A stretch of 64,000 nucleotides of DNA from Rhodohalobacter barkolensis (lineage in GTDB: Bacteria; Bacteroidota; Rhodothermia; Balneolales; Balneolaceae), in assembly GCF_002834295.1 (NCBI RefSeq), contig NZ_PISP01000001.1, positions 744,001 through 808,000 on the forward strand, given 5' to 3'. Each line of letters begins with the position of its first letter. Positions within the stretch are counted from its first letter, which is position 1. Positions 1-8,063 of the stretch are shown piece after piece. The notes under the pieces are model-generated. The model searched no databases and had not been told where the DNA came from. It saw nothing but the letters and a program-made list of their open reading frames with translations. A program made the translations under genes and the position numbers.

Positions 1-112
1 CATGCTCGTGACCATGATCATGTCCATCTCCCTGACTGTGCTGAGCCGTTGCTGTAACCGCTGATGCGGATAGCACAAATAAAGTAATGAGTGTTGCTTT
101 GAAAACTTTCAT
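1..112 (-). CDS. Secreted His-rich protein, N-terminal fragment
   Basis: Partial gene cut by the window edge; only the first 37 codons are present. ATG is at 112-110, 1 nt after the stop of the upstream SUMF1-like gene, so it is probably translationally coupled to it. The peptide starts with a clear signal sequence (hydrophobic stretch ending SASAVTATAQ), followed at once by a His/Asp-rich segment HSQGDGHDHGHEH. That segment suggests a metal-binding periplasmic protein, which fits its place as the last visible gene of the nirK operon. The family cannot be named from so short a stretch. Confidence 0.6.
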   Translation of the reverse strand, partial: MKVFKATLITLFVLSASAVTATAQHSQGDGHDHGHEH

Positions 113-113
113 A

Positions 114-905
114 TTAAATCTCCATCTTATTGCTGTTCATATCGTAAGCGCATCGAAAACCGAGCATACCTGTTGAGCTTGTAGGCTTAAAACTCATTCG
201 TGTGATGTATCGGATTGACATTGCGTAACTGTACACAGATGCATCACCCTGCATTCGGCCTACGGTTCCGCAATCGAGTGAGATATCATCGGCAATGGGA
301 GGATTGAAATCTTCGACCCACTCCATAATCAGACCGAAAAGATCTTTGACTCCATATCGATTTTCGATACCCGTTGATCCCACATCGCTTTTGATCTTTG
401 TATCCACCGCGGAGTACCACCCGATCAGCTCACTACTGAAACGGTTCGCCTCAAGGTTTGAATCGAAATCCATCGCCTGAGCAGCATATTCCCATTCGTT
501 TAAAGTAGGAAGCCGACCTCCGTTCCATTCGCAATAAGAATTAGCGGCATACCAGGATACTCTAGTAACCGGTCTGTCCATTATCTCATCACTACCCGGG
601 TTTAAATCATATTCCCAATGACGCAGATAATCACTGCCGGCAAAAAGTGGAGAGATGGAAGAGCGCTGCCACTCCGGATTTTCCTTCAAAAACTCAAGGT
701 AATCTTCGTTTGTAACAGCGGTCTCATCAATTTTAAAAGGCTCCACCTGATGCGGTTCGCCCACAACTTCCGGCAAGACAGAGTGAAAGCTGCCTTCCGG
801 TATGGCAATAGCCTGATTCTGTGCTTGCACAACCGGCAGTTGTATAGCCAGTAAAAAGCCAAGAACCGCAGCTACTTTATGATATGTGTTGAAAGGCAGT
901 TTCAT
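114..905 (-). CDS. SUMF1/formylglycine-generating-enzyme-fold secreted protein
   Basis: 263 aa with an N-terminal signal peptide (residues 1-28, ending VVQAQ). It shows the SUMF1 fold signature: VTNEDYLEFL near residue 65, RLPTLNEWEYAA near 131, GLIMEWVED near 191, and the closing GFRCAYD. True formylglycine-generating enzymes have a paired active-site Cys near the C terminus inside an RGGSW-type block; here that block is replaced by a region reading SIRYITRMSF without the Cys pair. The protein is therefore more likely a structural or accessory member of the fold than a sulfatase activator. It starts 4 nt after the nirK stop, so it is probably an accessory of the nitrite reductase in the periplasm. 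That role is inferred from position. Confidence 0.8.
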   Translation of the reverse strand: MKLPFNTYHKVAAVLGFLLAIQLPVVQAQNQAIAIPEGSFHSVLPEVVGEPHQVEPFKIDETAVTNEDYLEFLKENPEWQRSSISPLFAGSDYLRHWEYDLNPGSDEIMDRPVTRVSWYAANSYCEWNGGRLPTLNEWEYAAQAMDFDSNLEANRFSSELIGWYSAVDTKIKSDVGSTGIENRYGVKDLFGLIMEWVEDFNPPIADDISLDCGTVGRMQGDASVYSYAMSIRYITRMSFKPTSSTGMLGFRCAYDMNSNKMEI

Positions 906-909
906 CTTT

Positions 910-2040
910 CTATTGTCTTGGACCGGCTTTTAGTGTACCTGTCGCACCTTTTTCTGCATCGGCAAATTCGTGGTCGATCAGGGTGTATTTTCCTTCCTCA
1001 GGCACGATGAATTCAACAGTAGCTGAACCGGACGCGCCTAAAAGCACAGTCTGCATGCCTCGCATTTCATTGTATGGATGTCCCTCTAACCAAACACGGT
1101 CAAAAATAGCACCAATCACATGGAAACTGGATGTCAGGCTTGGTCCGTTGTTTGAAAAGTGAATGCGCACCCGTTCGCCTTCATTGGCTGTTAGGGGCTG
1201 ATCGTGCAGAATAGTTTGGTGGCCATTGAATACAACATGAGATGGCTGTTTGGTCTGAGCGCCTTCAAAATCGTACTGATAGAGGTCGCCGGCTCCTTTT
1301 TTAAGGTAGTATTCTGATTGAACGACTACGTACTCCTCATCAACACGATCATCTGTTTCGTAACCATCTTTTGGGGAAACAACAACGACACCGTGCTGAC
1401 CCATTGCAGTGTGCATCAATACACTTGGAGTTCCACAGTGGTAGATGTATGTCCCTGCATAATTTGCATACCAGTCAAATGAAATGGTTTCACCGGGAGC
1501 AATGGTTCTCCACTTATCATCTTTTGCTACAGTACCGGAGTGGAAGTCCATAGAATGTGGCATTGGCATGATGGATGGCTCTGCACCCATATAATCGTTT
1601 TCTGAGATCTGTTTCAGGTAATCTGAGCCTTCCAGACCGGGCTTGGTGATAGTGACCATCTCATCCGATCGGTTTTTCATTGTGAAGGTAATTTTATCAC
1701 CCTCTTTTACGTGAATGACCGGACCCGGTACCATTCCGCCAAATGTCCATGCCCGAAAACGAACGCCATCAGCGACTTCAATTTCCTGAGTAAAGGTGTC
1801 CAGGCGAATTTCGTGGTGCTTATTGCCTTCATAGTCAAGCGGCTTTAGATGAGGTAACATGGTTACATACTCGCCAACAACCGGAGGGCCGTCGTAATCT
1901 TCTGTATAAACTTCTGCTTCGGGCATACCAAAAGTCAAGCCGTCAATGGTGTATTCCTGTGATTGTGCTTGCAGGTTCATCAAACCTGCGGTTATAAATA
2001 AGATGAATACTGTGATAAAACTTATTTTGAATAATTTCAT
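910..2040 (-). CDS. nirK: Copper-containing nitrite reductase NirK
   Basis: 376 aa, signal peptide (1-26), two cupredoxin domains. It reduces nitrite to nitric oxide in the periplasm. Visible ligands: type 1 copper His162, Cys202, His210; type 2 copper His167, His201, His357; catalytic Asp165 (in MPHSMDFH) and His307 (in SSFHVIG). The pattern fits the AniA-like class. Two oddities: the residue aligned with the usual axial Met of type 1 copper (His+5) is Gln215, with a Met at 213 instead; and there is an insertion of about 25 residues (roughly 130-157) just before the first copper-binding loop. It heads a probable operon with the SUMF1-like gene and the cut His-rich gene. A formate/nitrite channel lies about 7 kb away. 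Confidence 0.92.
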   Translation of the reverse strand: MKLFKISFITVFILFITAGLMNLQAQSQEYTIDGLTFGMPEAEVYTEDYDGPPVVGEYVTMLPHLKPLDYEGNKHHEIRLDTFTQEIEVADGVRFRAWTFGGMVPGPVIHVKEGDKITFTMKNRSDEMVTITKPGLEGSDYLKQISENDYMGAEPSIMPMPHSMDFHSGTVAKDDKWRTIAPGETISFDWYANYAGTYIYHCGTPSVLMHTAMGQHGVVVVSPKDGYETDDRVDEEYVVVQSEYYLKKGAGDLYQYDFEGAQTKQPSHVVFNGHQTILHDQPLTANEGERVRIHFSNNGPSLTSSFHVIGAIFDRVWLEGHPYNEMRGMQTVLLGASGSATVEFIVPEEGKYTLIDHEFADAEKGATGTLKAGPRQ

Positions 2041-2105
2041 GGCTAATAAATTTTGTGATTAATGATTCCGCATTTTGCGGGCTCTTCTGTAAAAAATGTT
2101 CTGTT

Positions 2106-2480
2106 TTAGCTATGAAATCGGGGAGGGGGTGCGTTGGGTAGCATATATATGGTCAGAAGTTCATCTCCTGTCCTGAGATATCTCTCTGTTTGTTCAGACA
2201 GAATCCCGATGGTCGGAGAATCACTCATTTTGAGTGGAATAGGATAGTAATCCACATCCAGTAACTCCTCATCCTCCTCATGATCCATATCACATTCATT
2301 CTGAATACTTGTAATGGCACATTTCAAAGCACAAAGGGCACCTTCCGACTCAGAAAAGTCAACATCCAATACACTACTGAAATGGTTGTGATTTATCATA
2401 TACTCAACCATTGGCAGAGCCGGCTGCAACGTGCCGGCAGCTATGGAAAGAATAAGTATGATTGAGTAGATTCGTTTCAT
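2106..2480 (-). CDS. Small secreted protein upstream of nirK
   Basis: 124 aa with a signal peptide (first ~22 residues). It contains HNHF near residue 31, a paired-Cys stretch LCALKC near 50, a third Cys in NECDMDHEEDEE near 63-72, and a proline-rich tail ending PPPRFHS. Similar short Cys/His/acidic secreted proteins occur beside metal-handling genes in Bacteroidota, so a role in copper supply or protection is possible but is inference only. It lies 65 bp upstream of nirK on the same strand and is probably the first gene of the operon. No family name can be given. Confidence 0.6.
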   Translation of the reverse strand: MKRIYSIILILSIAAGTLQPALPMVEYMINHNHFSSVLDVDFSESEGALCALKCAITSIQNECDMDHEEDEELLDVDYYPIPLKMSDSPTIGILSEQTERYLRTGDELLTIYMLPNAPPPRFHS

Positions 2481-2731
2481 CGGAATGAATTAGTTTCTAA
2501 TAAAAGAGTTCTTTGTCTTTAAATGAACTACTAAATATTAAGAGTAAAAATATATAAAAGACAACTTTATCTTAAATATAGTAAGTAAATAATTATCAAT
2601 ACTTTTCTGGCTCAAAATGGAAGCGGTCAAAATATTAGATAGGTAAAACCAATGACTTTCTGAGAGTGGACAGGCGGGGTATTAAAGATCAGATACTCTT
2701 AATTCAATAAGATGATTGAAACCGGGTAGTG

Positions 2732-2950
2732 CTAATCCAATCGAATTACGTTAACCGGACATACATTTGCTGCTTGCTCATTTACGTACCGTTCGTGCTC
2801 TCCAACTTTGATCTGGTACATATTTCCTTTTTTCTTTCCACCTACAAGAACACACTTGCCGTCACGCTTAGACATCTGCCATCTTTCAGGTGCAACTTCA
2901 ACACAGTAGTTGCAACCGATACATTTATTTCGAAAAAATTGAATGAGCAT
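2732..2950 (-). CDS. Small ferredoxin with one 4Fe-4S motif
   Basis: 72 aa from ATG 2950-2948. The motif CIGCNYCVEVAP with a distal CPV supplies four Cys for one [4Fe-4S] cluster. The start is set by a TGATG overlap with the stop of the U32 gene and a purine-rich GGAAAGAG about 6 nt upstream; a longer in-frame start at 2968 would lie inside the upstream gene. The tight coupling suggests the ferredoxin is the electron partner, or cluster relay, of the TrhP-like protein. Confidence 0.85.
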   Translation of the reverse strand: MLIQFFRNKCIGCNYCVEVAPERWQMSKRDGKCVLVGGKKKGNMYQIKVGEHERYVNEQAANVCPVNVIRLD

Positions 2951-4185
2951 CAATCTCTTTCCTCCCAAAGGTAGAGATTATCTCCGGGCCGAACCTTTGC
3001 TGGAACTTTGATGGTGCATTCAACGCCTTTTCCCGCATGCTCTGAAGGCTGATCATCTACCCAAAGCGATTCAACTGTTGTCTCAACAACACCTGTTGTA
3101 TCTCCGACGATTATAATTGGATCGTGGAGTTGCAGTTCTTTCGTCTTAATTCTGATATGGGCAACTTCCGGTTCGGGATAGAAGTGGAGTACTTTTCCTA
3201 CAAATGTTTTTTGTTTTGTGGCTACCGACCCGTGTTGGTCACTCCACTCACCCAGTCTTTGTCCCAGATAGTACCCGTTCCAAAACCCGCGGTTATACAC
3301 TTCTTCGAGTCTGGTTTTCCACGCTTTTGCTTTTTCACGGGTGTAGGTTCCATCCAGTACTGATTGCGCTGCTTCTTTATAGCATTGGGTTACCGTTTTA
3401 ACATATTCCGGCGACCTGCCACGTCCCTCAAGTTTCAACACTTTCACCCCGGTAGCCAATATACGGTCCAGAAAGTCGATAGTGCAGAGATCCTTGGGCG
3501 ACATGATATACTCGTTGTCTATCATTAACTCTTCATCCTCATCGTTCGTTACCCTGTAGGCGTGACGACAGTTTTGCTTGCAGGCTCCACGGTTTGCGGA
3601 TGAATTGTAGGTATGAAGACTCATATAACACTTTCCGGATACCGCCATACAGAGTGCACCATGAGCAAAAATTTCGATCTCTACCAGTTTGCCGGATGGA
3701 CCTGTGATGTTGTTTTCTTTTACGGTATTCACAATATTTTCTACCTGATTCAGGCTCAGCTCCCGTGCCATCACCATTACATCAGCAAAATGGCTGTAGA
3801 ACTCCACCATCTCAGTGTTGGAGATGTTTGCTTGGGTTGAGATGTGAACTTCGACACCTTGTTTGTGCGCGTACATGATTGCGGACTGATCTGATGCAAT
3901 AATCGCCGTAATGCCCGTCTCTTTCACACGATCAATAATTCTTTTCATGAGTGGAAGATCGTGATCATATAGCACTGTGTTAAGTGTCAGGTAGGTTTTC
4001 GTCTTGTGCTCGCTACATAAAAAAGAGATCTCTTCAAGATCATCCAGGGTAAAGTTATTGGTAGCTCGAGCTCGCATATTGAGTTGCTCAACTCCAAAGT
4101 AAACAGAATCAGACCCGGCTTGAAGTGCTGCACGGAGAGAGGCCCAGTCGCCAGCAGGGGCCATAATTTCTACAGAATCGGTCAT
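2950..4185 (-). CDS. trhP: U32 family protein, TrhP/YegQ-like tRNA hydroxylation factor
   Basis: 411 aa with the U32 barrel at the N terminus (MAPAGDWASLRAALQAGSDSVYFG type opening) and the family signature around residues 170-205. Four Cys fall in that signature (ALC, GKC, GAC, QNC) and are expected to hold an Fe-S cluster. The C-terminal beta-barrel domain (from about 325) is typical of TrhP/RlhA rather than UbiU/UbiV. Characterised TrhP makes 5-hydroxyuridine at tRNA position 34 using prephenate. It is followed by a ferredoxin with overlapping stop/start. RlhA-like (23S rRNA) activity is the main alternative. Confidence 0.8.
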   Translation of the reverse strand: MTDSVEIMAPAGDWASLRAALQAGSDSVYFGVEQLNMRARATNNFTLDDLEEISFLCSEHKTKTYLTLNTVLYDHDLPLMKRIIDRVKETGITAIIASDQSAIMYAHKQGVEVHISTQANISNTEMVEFYSHFADVMVMARELSLNQVENIVNTVKENNITGPSGKLVEIEIFAHGALCMAVSGKCYMSLHTYNSSANRGACKQNCRHAYRVTNDEDEELMIDNEYIMSPKDLCTIDFLDRILATGVKVLKLEGRGRSPEYVKTVTQCYKEAAQSVLDGTYTREKAKAWKTRLEEVYNRGFWNGYYLGQRLGEWSDQHGSVATKQKTFVGKVLHFYPEPEVAHIRIKTKELQLHDPIIIVGDTTGVVETTVESLWVDDQPSEHAGKGVECTIKVPAKVRPGDNLYLWEERD

Positions 4186-4627
4186 CTTTTAAATAGATTA
4201 GTATTGAAAAAGAGTTTTAGATAATAATATCCTTTAAAGATAAGAACTTTGGTATTGATTATGGAAAAGAAGTTAGTAGTCTGGTGAAAAGGCTAGAAGT
4301 AACTAAGCATCTTGCTAAAGGATAACAGCTTCATTCATAACTCGTCTGAATAGGATTTTTCGTAAACCTTTAACCATAAATCGTAAAACAAAGATCTGAT
4401 TAAACACACCCCTCAATCCCTTCTCAAGAGGGGAGGATTAATGAACCACATTATGGTTTTCGGCTGAAACTGGATTAAGAAAACTCGTCTGACGGGCTAT
4501 AGCCGTTTGACGAGGATTCTGCGTAAACCTCCTACTATATACCGTAAACCGATATTTCAATTGACACACCCCTTAATCCCCTCTTCCCGAAGTGCTCGGG
4601 ATTTCGCTACGCTTAACAACGGGGAGG
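4186..4627. repeat. Intergenic region with a diverged direct duplication and C/G-rich inverted repeats
   Basis: No gene is seen here. Two diverged direct copies of a 100-150 bp unit lie at about 4341-4440 and 4484-4630. Both begin CTCGTCTGA, pass through AGGATT and CGTAAACCT, a second CGTAAA, then ACACACCCC(T)TAATCCC, and end in a GGGGAGG hairpin arm. The second copy has extra internal hairpins (GCTATAGC and a CCCGAAG/CTCGGG stem). Similar C/G-rich inverted repeats recur elsewhere in the window. The closing arm of copy 2 ends at the stop of the HMG-CoA reductase/mevalonate kinase gene and may help end its transcript. Confidence 0.6.
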
Positions 4628-6922
4628 TTATGGCGTAGAAGGCTTGATTTCTGCGATCAGGGCATCGTAACCGTTTTCGTGCATTTTCTTCTGAATCCTT
4701 TTCTGCATCTTTTCAGAATCACAGAGCGCAATCATAGCTCCGCCTCCGCCACCACCGGTCAATTTTGCCCCTAAAGCCCCGTTATTTCTGGCTATTTCAA
4801 TCAACTCTTCAACATCAGGATAAGAGACGCCGAGTGTATTCAGATATCCATGATTCATATTCATGATCATTCCCAGCTGGCTCAAATCCCGGTTTTCAAT
4901 CGCCTCTTTAGACGCCAGGGCAATCTCATCCATTTGCTTGAAAATCTTTTCATACCACTGTGGAAATATCTCAGCCTGTTCGCGAACCCGTTTAACCATT
5001 TTGGAGGTCATGCTTTCAACGCCACTCAGACCAATCACAATCGGAATAGGTTCTTTCAGGGATAAAGTCTCCATTTTTGGCGGAGTTCCTTTTTGGAACA
5101 TGATCAGGTTGCCATAAGTGGAAACCGTATTATCGATCCCGGATGCACCGCCATGCACAATATTCTCCGACTCAAAGGAGAGACGACGCACATCATCATC
5201 GCCCAGACCTAGTTCAAAATGTTTGTCTAATGCGCGTATGATGGCAACTGCCAATGCCGCTGAACCGCCCATACCCATTGCCCGGGGAACTTCCGGAAAT
5301 ACTTCAATATTCATCGGCTTATCTCTCAGATCAAGATGATCCAGTATCATCTCCAGTGATTTATAGATCGAGTACTTGTGGTCTGCACCAAACTCGATGG
5401 TTTGCTCTACACCCCAGCGTGGAATCAAAAGTCGTACATCCTTATCATGATCCCACACCTTCGCCTTCATTTTAAGGGTGATGGGGGCGGCTACAGCGTG
5501 CGTTCCGTGAACAACGGAGTGCTCACCTGTCAAAATGATTTTGCCGTATCCGTACGACATATCCTTGTCATCATCAGGAAGAGGAATTTTTCCGGTGGCA
5601 GCCATCTTCTGTTCACCTTTCAGCTCCTCGATAATCTCTTTCGCTTTCCAGACTTTGATTTCACCACTCTCAACAAGTCGTTCAAGCACTTTTTCAAAAA
5701 GTTCTGCCGGTGCACCTGCCGTACTGGCCACACTTCGGGCATGGAGTGTCATGTGTCCACGCTGAATTCCTTCTGTGCCGAGCGACCGCAATGCCGAAAA
5801 ATTCTGGGCCAGTCCCACAGCTCCCATCACTTCCGCCAGTTCCGTGGCAGATTCAATTCCTAAAATACGGTGAGCAATTCCAACGGCTTTATTTGATTTG
5901 AGTGAACCGCCAACCGTCCCAACCTTCAGAGGAATGTCGATGGTGCCGACCAGGTCTCCGTTCTCATTTTTGTACCAGTTGGTCAGTGAGGTGTATCGGC
6001 CGCTTCGGGCTGCATAGGCGTGCGCGGCCGCTTCAATGGCTCTCCAGTCGTTGCCTGTTGCAATTGCCAGCGGATCAATCCCGTTCATAATTCCTTTATT
6101 GTGGGTCGACGCCCGGTAGGAGTCAATAGCCGCAAATTCTGCTGCTCGAATGATTCCATCACGTACTTCTTTGCCTGAAGAGTTATTGAAATCGAGAAAT
6201 TTGGTTGGAATGACGCATTGCGATCTGACCATCGCCCGATCGGTCAGATTAGAAAGGATTCGCAGATAAACTTTTGAACCGGATAATTTTTCAACTAAAG
6301 ATGCAACACCTTCACACATGCTGTTAACAAGATTGGCGCCCATGGCATCACGAGTATCAACTAACAGGTGAACTACCACCATGCTTCCTGGATGCCTATC
6401 CTGCTGATGAATCATCACTTCCAGATCAATCGCTCCGCCACCTCGCTTAACCATGTTGGGGTGGAGGCTGTTGGCAAGATTCAGAATCTCCTGTTTTTCC
6501 TGTAATATGGCATGTCGAACTTTTAAGGGATGGCGGACATCCACAAGCTGAATTTGACCGATCAGAATTGGATCATCAGATTCAGATTCAAATCCACCCG
6601 CATTTCGAACTACTTTTGCTGCTGAACTGACCGCTGCAAGGATGGAAGGTTCCTCAACCACCATAGGCACTACATACGGTTTGTTGTTAATTAAAAAATT
6701 GAGCCCAAGTCCCATCGGAAGTCCAAAAACACCGATTACATTCTCGATCATTTTATCGGCATCATTCTGTGTAAGGAGATGCATCTGCTCACGGAGGGCA
6801 ACATAATCCTCCTGATTTAGAATTTCCTTTTCCCGGAGAACGTCCAGCCGGTTCTCTACACTGTACTTGTAAAATTTTGGAATACGTGATTTGTCATTAT
6901 TGGTCATAGTGAGATCAGACAA
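4628..6922 (-). CDS. Fused class II HMG-CoA reductase and mevalonate kinase
   Basis: 764 aa carrying two consecutive mevalonate-pathway steps. Residues about 10-438 are a class II HMG-CoA reductase: substrate loop VVEEPS (Glu90/91), catalytic Lys276 in THNKGIMNG, Asp292 in ATGNDW, and His390/394 in GHMTLHARS. Residues about 457-764 are a GHMP mevalonate kinase: start SYGYGKIILTGEHSVVHG, ATP loop PRAMGMGGSAA (546-556), catalytic Asp597 in GASGIDN, and Gly-rich loop LTGGGGGGA near 721-729. A short linker, MAATGKIPLPDDDKD, joins them and contains a Met that may be the relic of a kinase start. Third gene of the mvaD-mvaK2 operon. Both halves keep their key residues, so both should be active. I know of thiolase-HMGR fusions but not of this pairing as a described enzyme. 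Confidence 0.93.
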   Translation of the reverse strand: MSDLTMTNNDKSRIPKFYKYSVENRLDVLREKEILNQEDYVALREQMHLLTQNDADKMIENVIGVFGLPMGLGLNFLINNKPYVVPMVVEEPSILAAVSSAAKVVRNAGGFESESDDPILIGQIQLVDVRHPLKVRHAILQEKQEILNLANSLHPNMVKRGGGAIDLEVMIHQQDRHPGSMVVVHLLVDTRDAMGANLVNSMCEGVASLVEKLSGSKVYLRILSNLTDRAMVRSQCVIPTKFLDFNNSSGKEVRDGIIRAAEFAAIDSYRASTHNKGIMNGIDPLAIATGNDWRAIEAAAHAYAARSGRYTSLTNWYKNENGDLVGTIDIPLKVGTVGGSLKSNKAVGIAHRILGIESATELAEVMGAVGLAQNFSALRSLGTEGIQRGHMTLHARSVASTAGAPAELFEKVLERLVESGEIKVWKAKEIIEELKGEQKMAATGKIPLPDDDKDMSYGYGKIILTGEHSVVHGTHAVAAPITLKMKAKVWDHDKDVRLLIPRWGVEQTIEFGADHKYSIYKSLEMILDHLDLRDKPMNIEVFPEVPRAMGMGGSAALAVAIIRALDKHFELGLGDDDVRRLSFESENIVHGGASGIDNTVSTYGNLIMFQKGTPPKMETLSLKEPIPIVIGLSGVESMTSKMVKRVREQAEIFPQWYEKIFKQMDEIALASKEAIENRDLSQLGMIMNMNHGYLNTLGVSYPDVEELIEIARNNGALGAKLTGGGGGGAMIALCDSEKMQKRIQKKMHENGYDALIAEIKPSTP

Positions 6923-6982
6923 ATTTTTAATTTATTAATTAGGTGGGGAGAGATATCAGGAAAATCTTTTACGATTCTGGGC

Positions 6983-8059
6983 TTATTCAATTTCTGTTGT
7001 ATGAACCACTTTCGTTCCGGTCGGACTCATTTTCAAATCCATCACATCAAACATGCTCTCTTTGATCATTTCCCGGATATTATCAGCGGTAGAGGATTCT
7101 TTACAAAAGGCTACACCAATATCCCCGCCACCGGCACCGGACGGTTTGTATGTACCGCCAGCTTTTTGAACCATACTTGAAATATCCTGATGAACATCTG
7201 AGATGATTTCCGTATCACTTTGCTGACCAAGAAGATACTCTTGACTTTTAAAGTCTTCAACGATGTTTAGGAACGCATCTGTGTCACCCTTGGCAAAAGC
7301 CACGGATCCTTCACGAGACAGTTCCATCATCGTTTGCATGATTTTGTTATATTCAGCCGGTTTTTGATCCCGGAAAGCATTCACATTACTGACAAAACTT
7401 CGGGTTGAGGCTGCATAACCGGCCCAAATAGTAATCATATGAAGATCATCCGGCCAACTGTGAGGTTGTACCTGTCCATTCAGTTTATCAATGGATTCCG
7501 GCATTGTATAGCTCATTACTCCTCCGGTGGCACTGGCGGCGATATCCGTACCGCTACCAAGTTTACCCTGTGCATGTCGGTGAGCCAGAAATGCTTCTCT
7601 GTAGAGATCTTCCTGTTCGATATGCTTATTCATGTACTCCATCAGGGCGGAGAGAAGAGAAACAGTTAGGGCTGCACTGGATCCAAGTCCAAATTTGTAT
7701 CCGGTTGTTTTATGATAAAAAGGTGCCGTATCTATTTCAATGGATGCTCCGGGAATTTTACCACTGCGAAGAGTTACATATTTGAGCATGGATAGAACAA
7801 ACCGAAGCTGATTTTCTACTTTAGAATTCAAAGGGGTTCTAAAATGCGCATCGCCTTCTGAATCCAAGGTAAATTGTACTTCGGGCAGTTTCAGATTACC
7901 GGTTCGAATCTGAAACGTACTATTGTAAAGCGGTGCAATTTTAACAACACAATGACGGTCAATGGCTGTTACAAGGGCAGGAGCCTGTTCAAGAACGGCA
8001 TATTCTCCCAATAAGATTAGCTTGCCGGGTGATTTTACGCAAATGGAAGATTCGTGCAT
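6983..8059 (-). CDS. mvaK2: Phosphomevalonate kinase (GHMP family)
   Basis: 358 aa cytoplasmic GHMP kinase. The N terminus, CVKSPGKLILLGEYAVLE, is typical. The ATP loop is GLGSSAA (124-130), the phosphomevalonate kinase signature GSGTDIAASATGGV follows near 167-180, and the third motif is KPSGAGGGDIG near 306. The SGTD-IA-S pattern separates it from mevalonate kinase. It lies 4 nt after the mvaD stop and 60 bp before the reductase/kinase fusion, so the operon covers mevalonate phosphorylation and decarboxylation to isopentenyl diphosphate. HMG-CoA synthase and IPP isomerase are not in the window. Confidence 0.9.
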   Translation of the reverse strand: MHESSICVKSPGKLILLGEYAVLEQAPALVTAIDRHCVVKIAPLYNSTFQIRTGNLKLPEVQFTLDSEGDAHFRTPLNSKVENQLRFVLSMLKYVTLRSGKIPGASIEIDTAPFYHKTTGYKFGLGSSAALTVSLLSALMEYMNKHIEQEDLYREAFLAHRHAQGKLGSGTDIAASATGGVMSYTMPESIDKLNGQVQPHSWPDDLHMITIWAGYAASTRSFVSNVNAFRDQKPAEYNKIMQTMMELSREGSVAFAKGDTDAFLNIVEDFKSQEYLLGQQSDTEIISDVHQDISSMVQKAGGTYKPSGAGGGDIGVAFCKESSTADNIREMIKESMFDVMDLKMSPTGTKVVHTTEIE

Positions 8060-8063
8060 TCGA

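Noticed and set aside
910-2040. Loss of the catalytic His in NirK
   Set aside because: A first alignment to the GGHGD segment suggested Ile at that place, but the catalytic His is the one in SSFHVIG (His307), which is present.
5378-5863. 161-aa plus-strand ORF opposite the HMG-CoA reductase/mevalonate kinase gene
   Set aside because: It is antisense to a fully supported gene, has Cys/His/Phe-rich composition typical of a shadow frame, and has no ribosome site.
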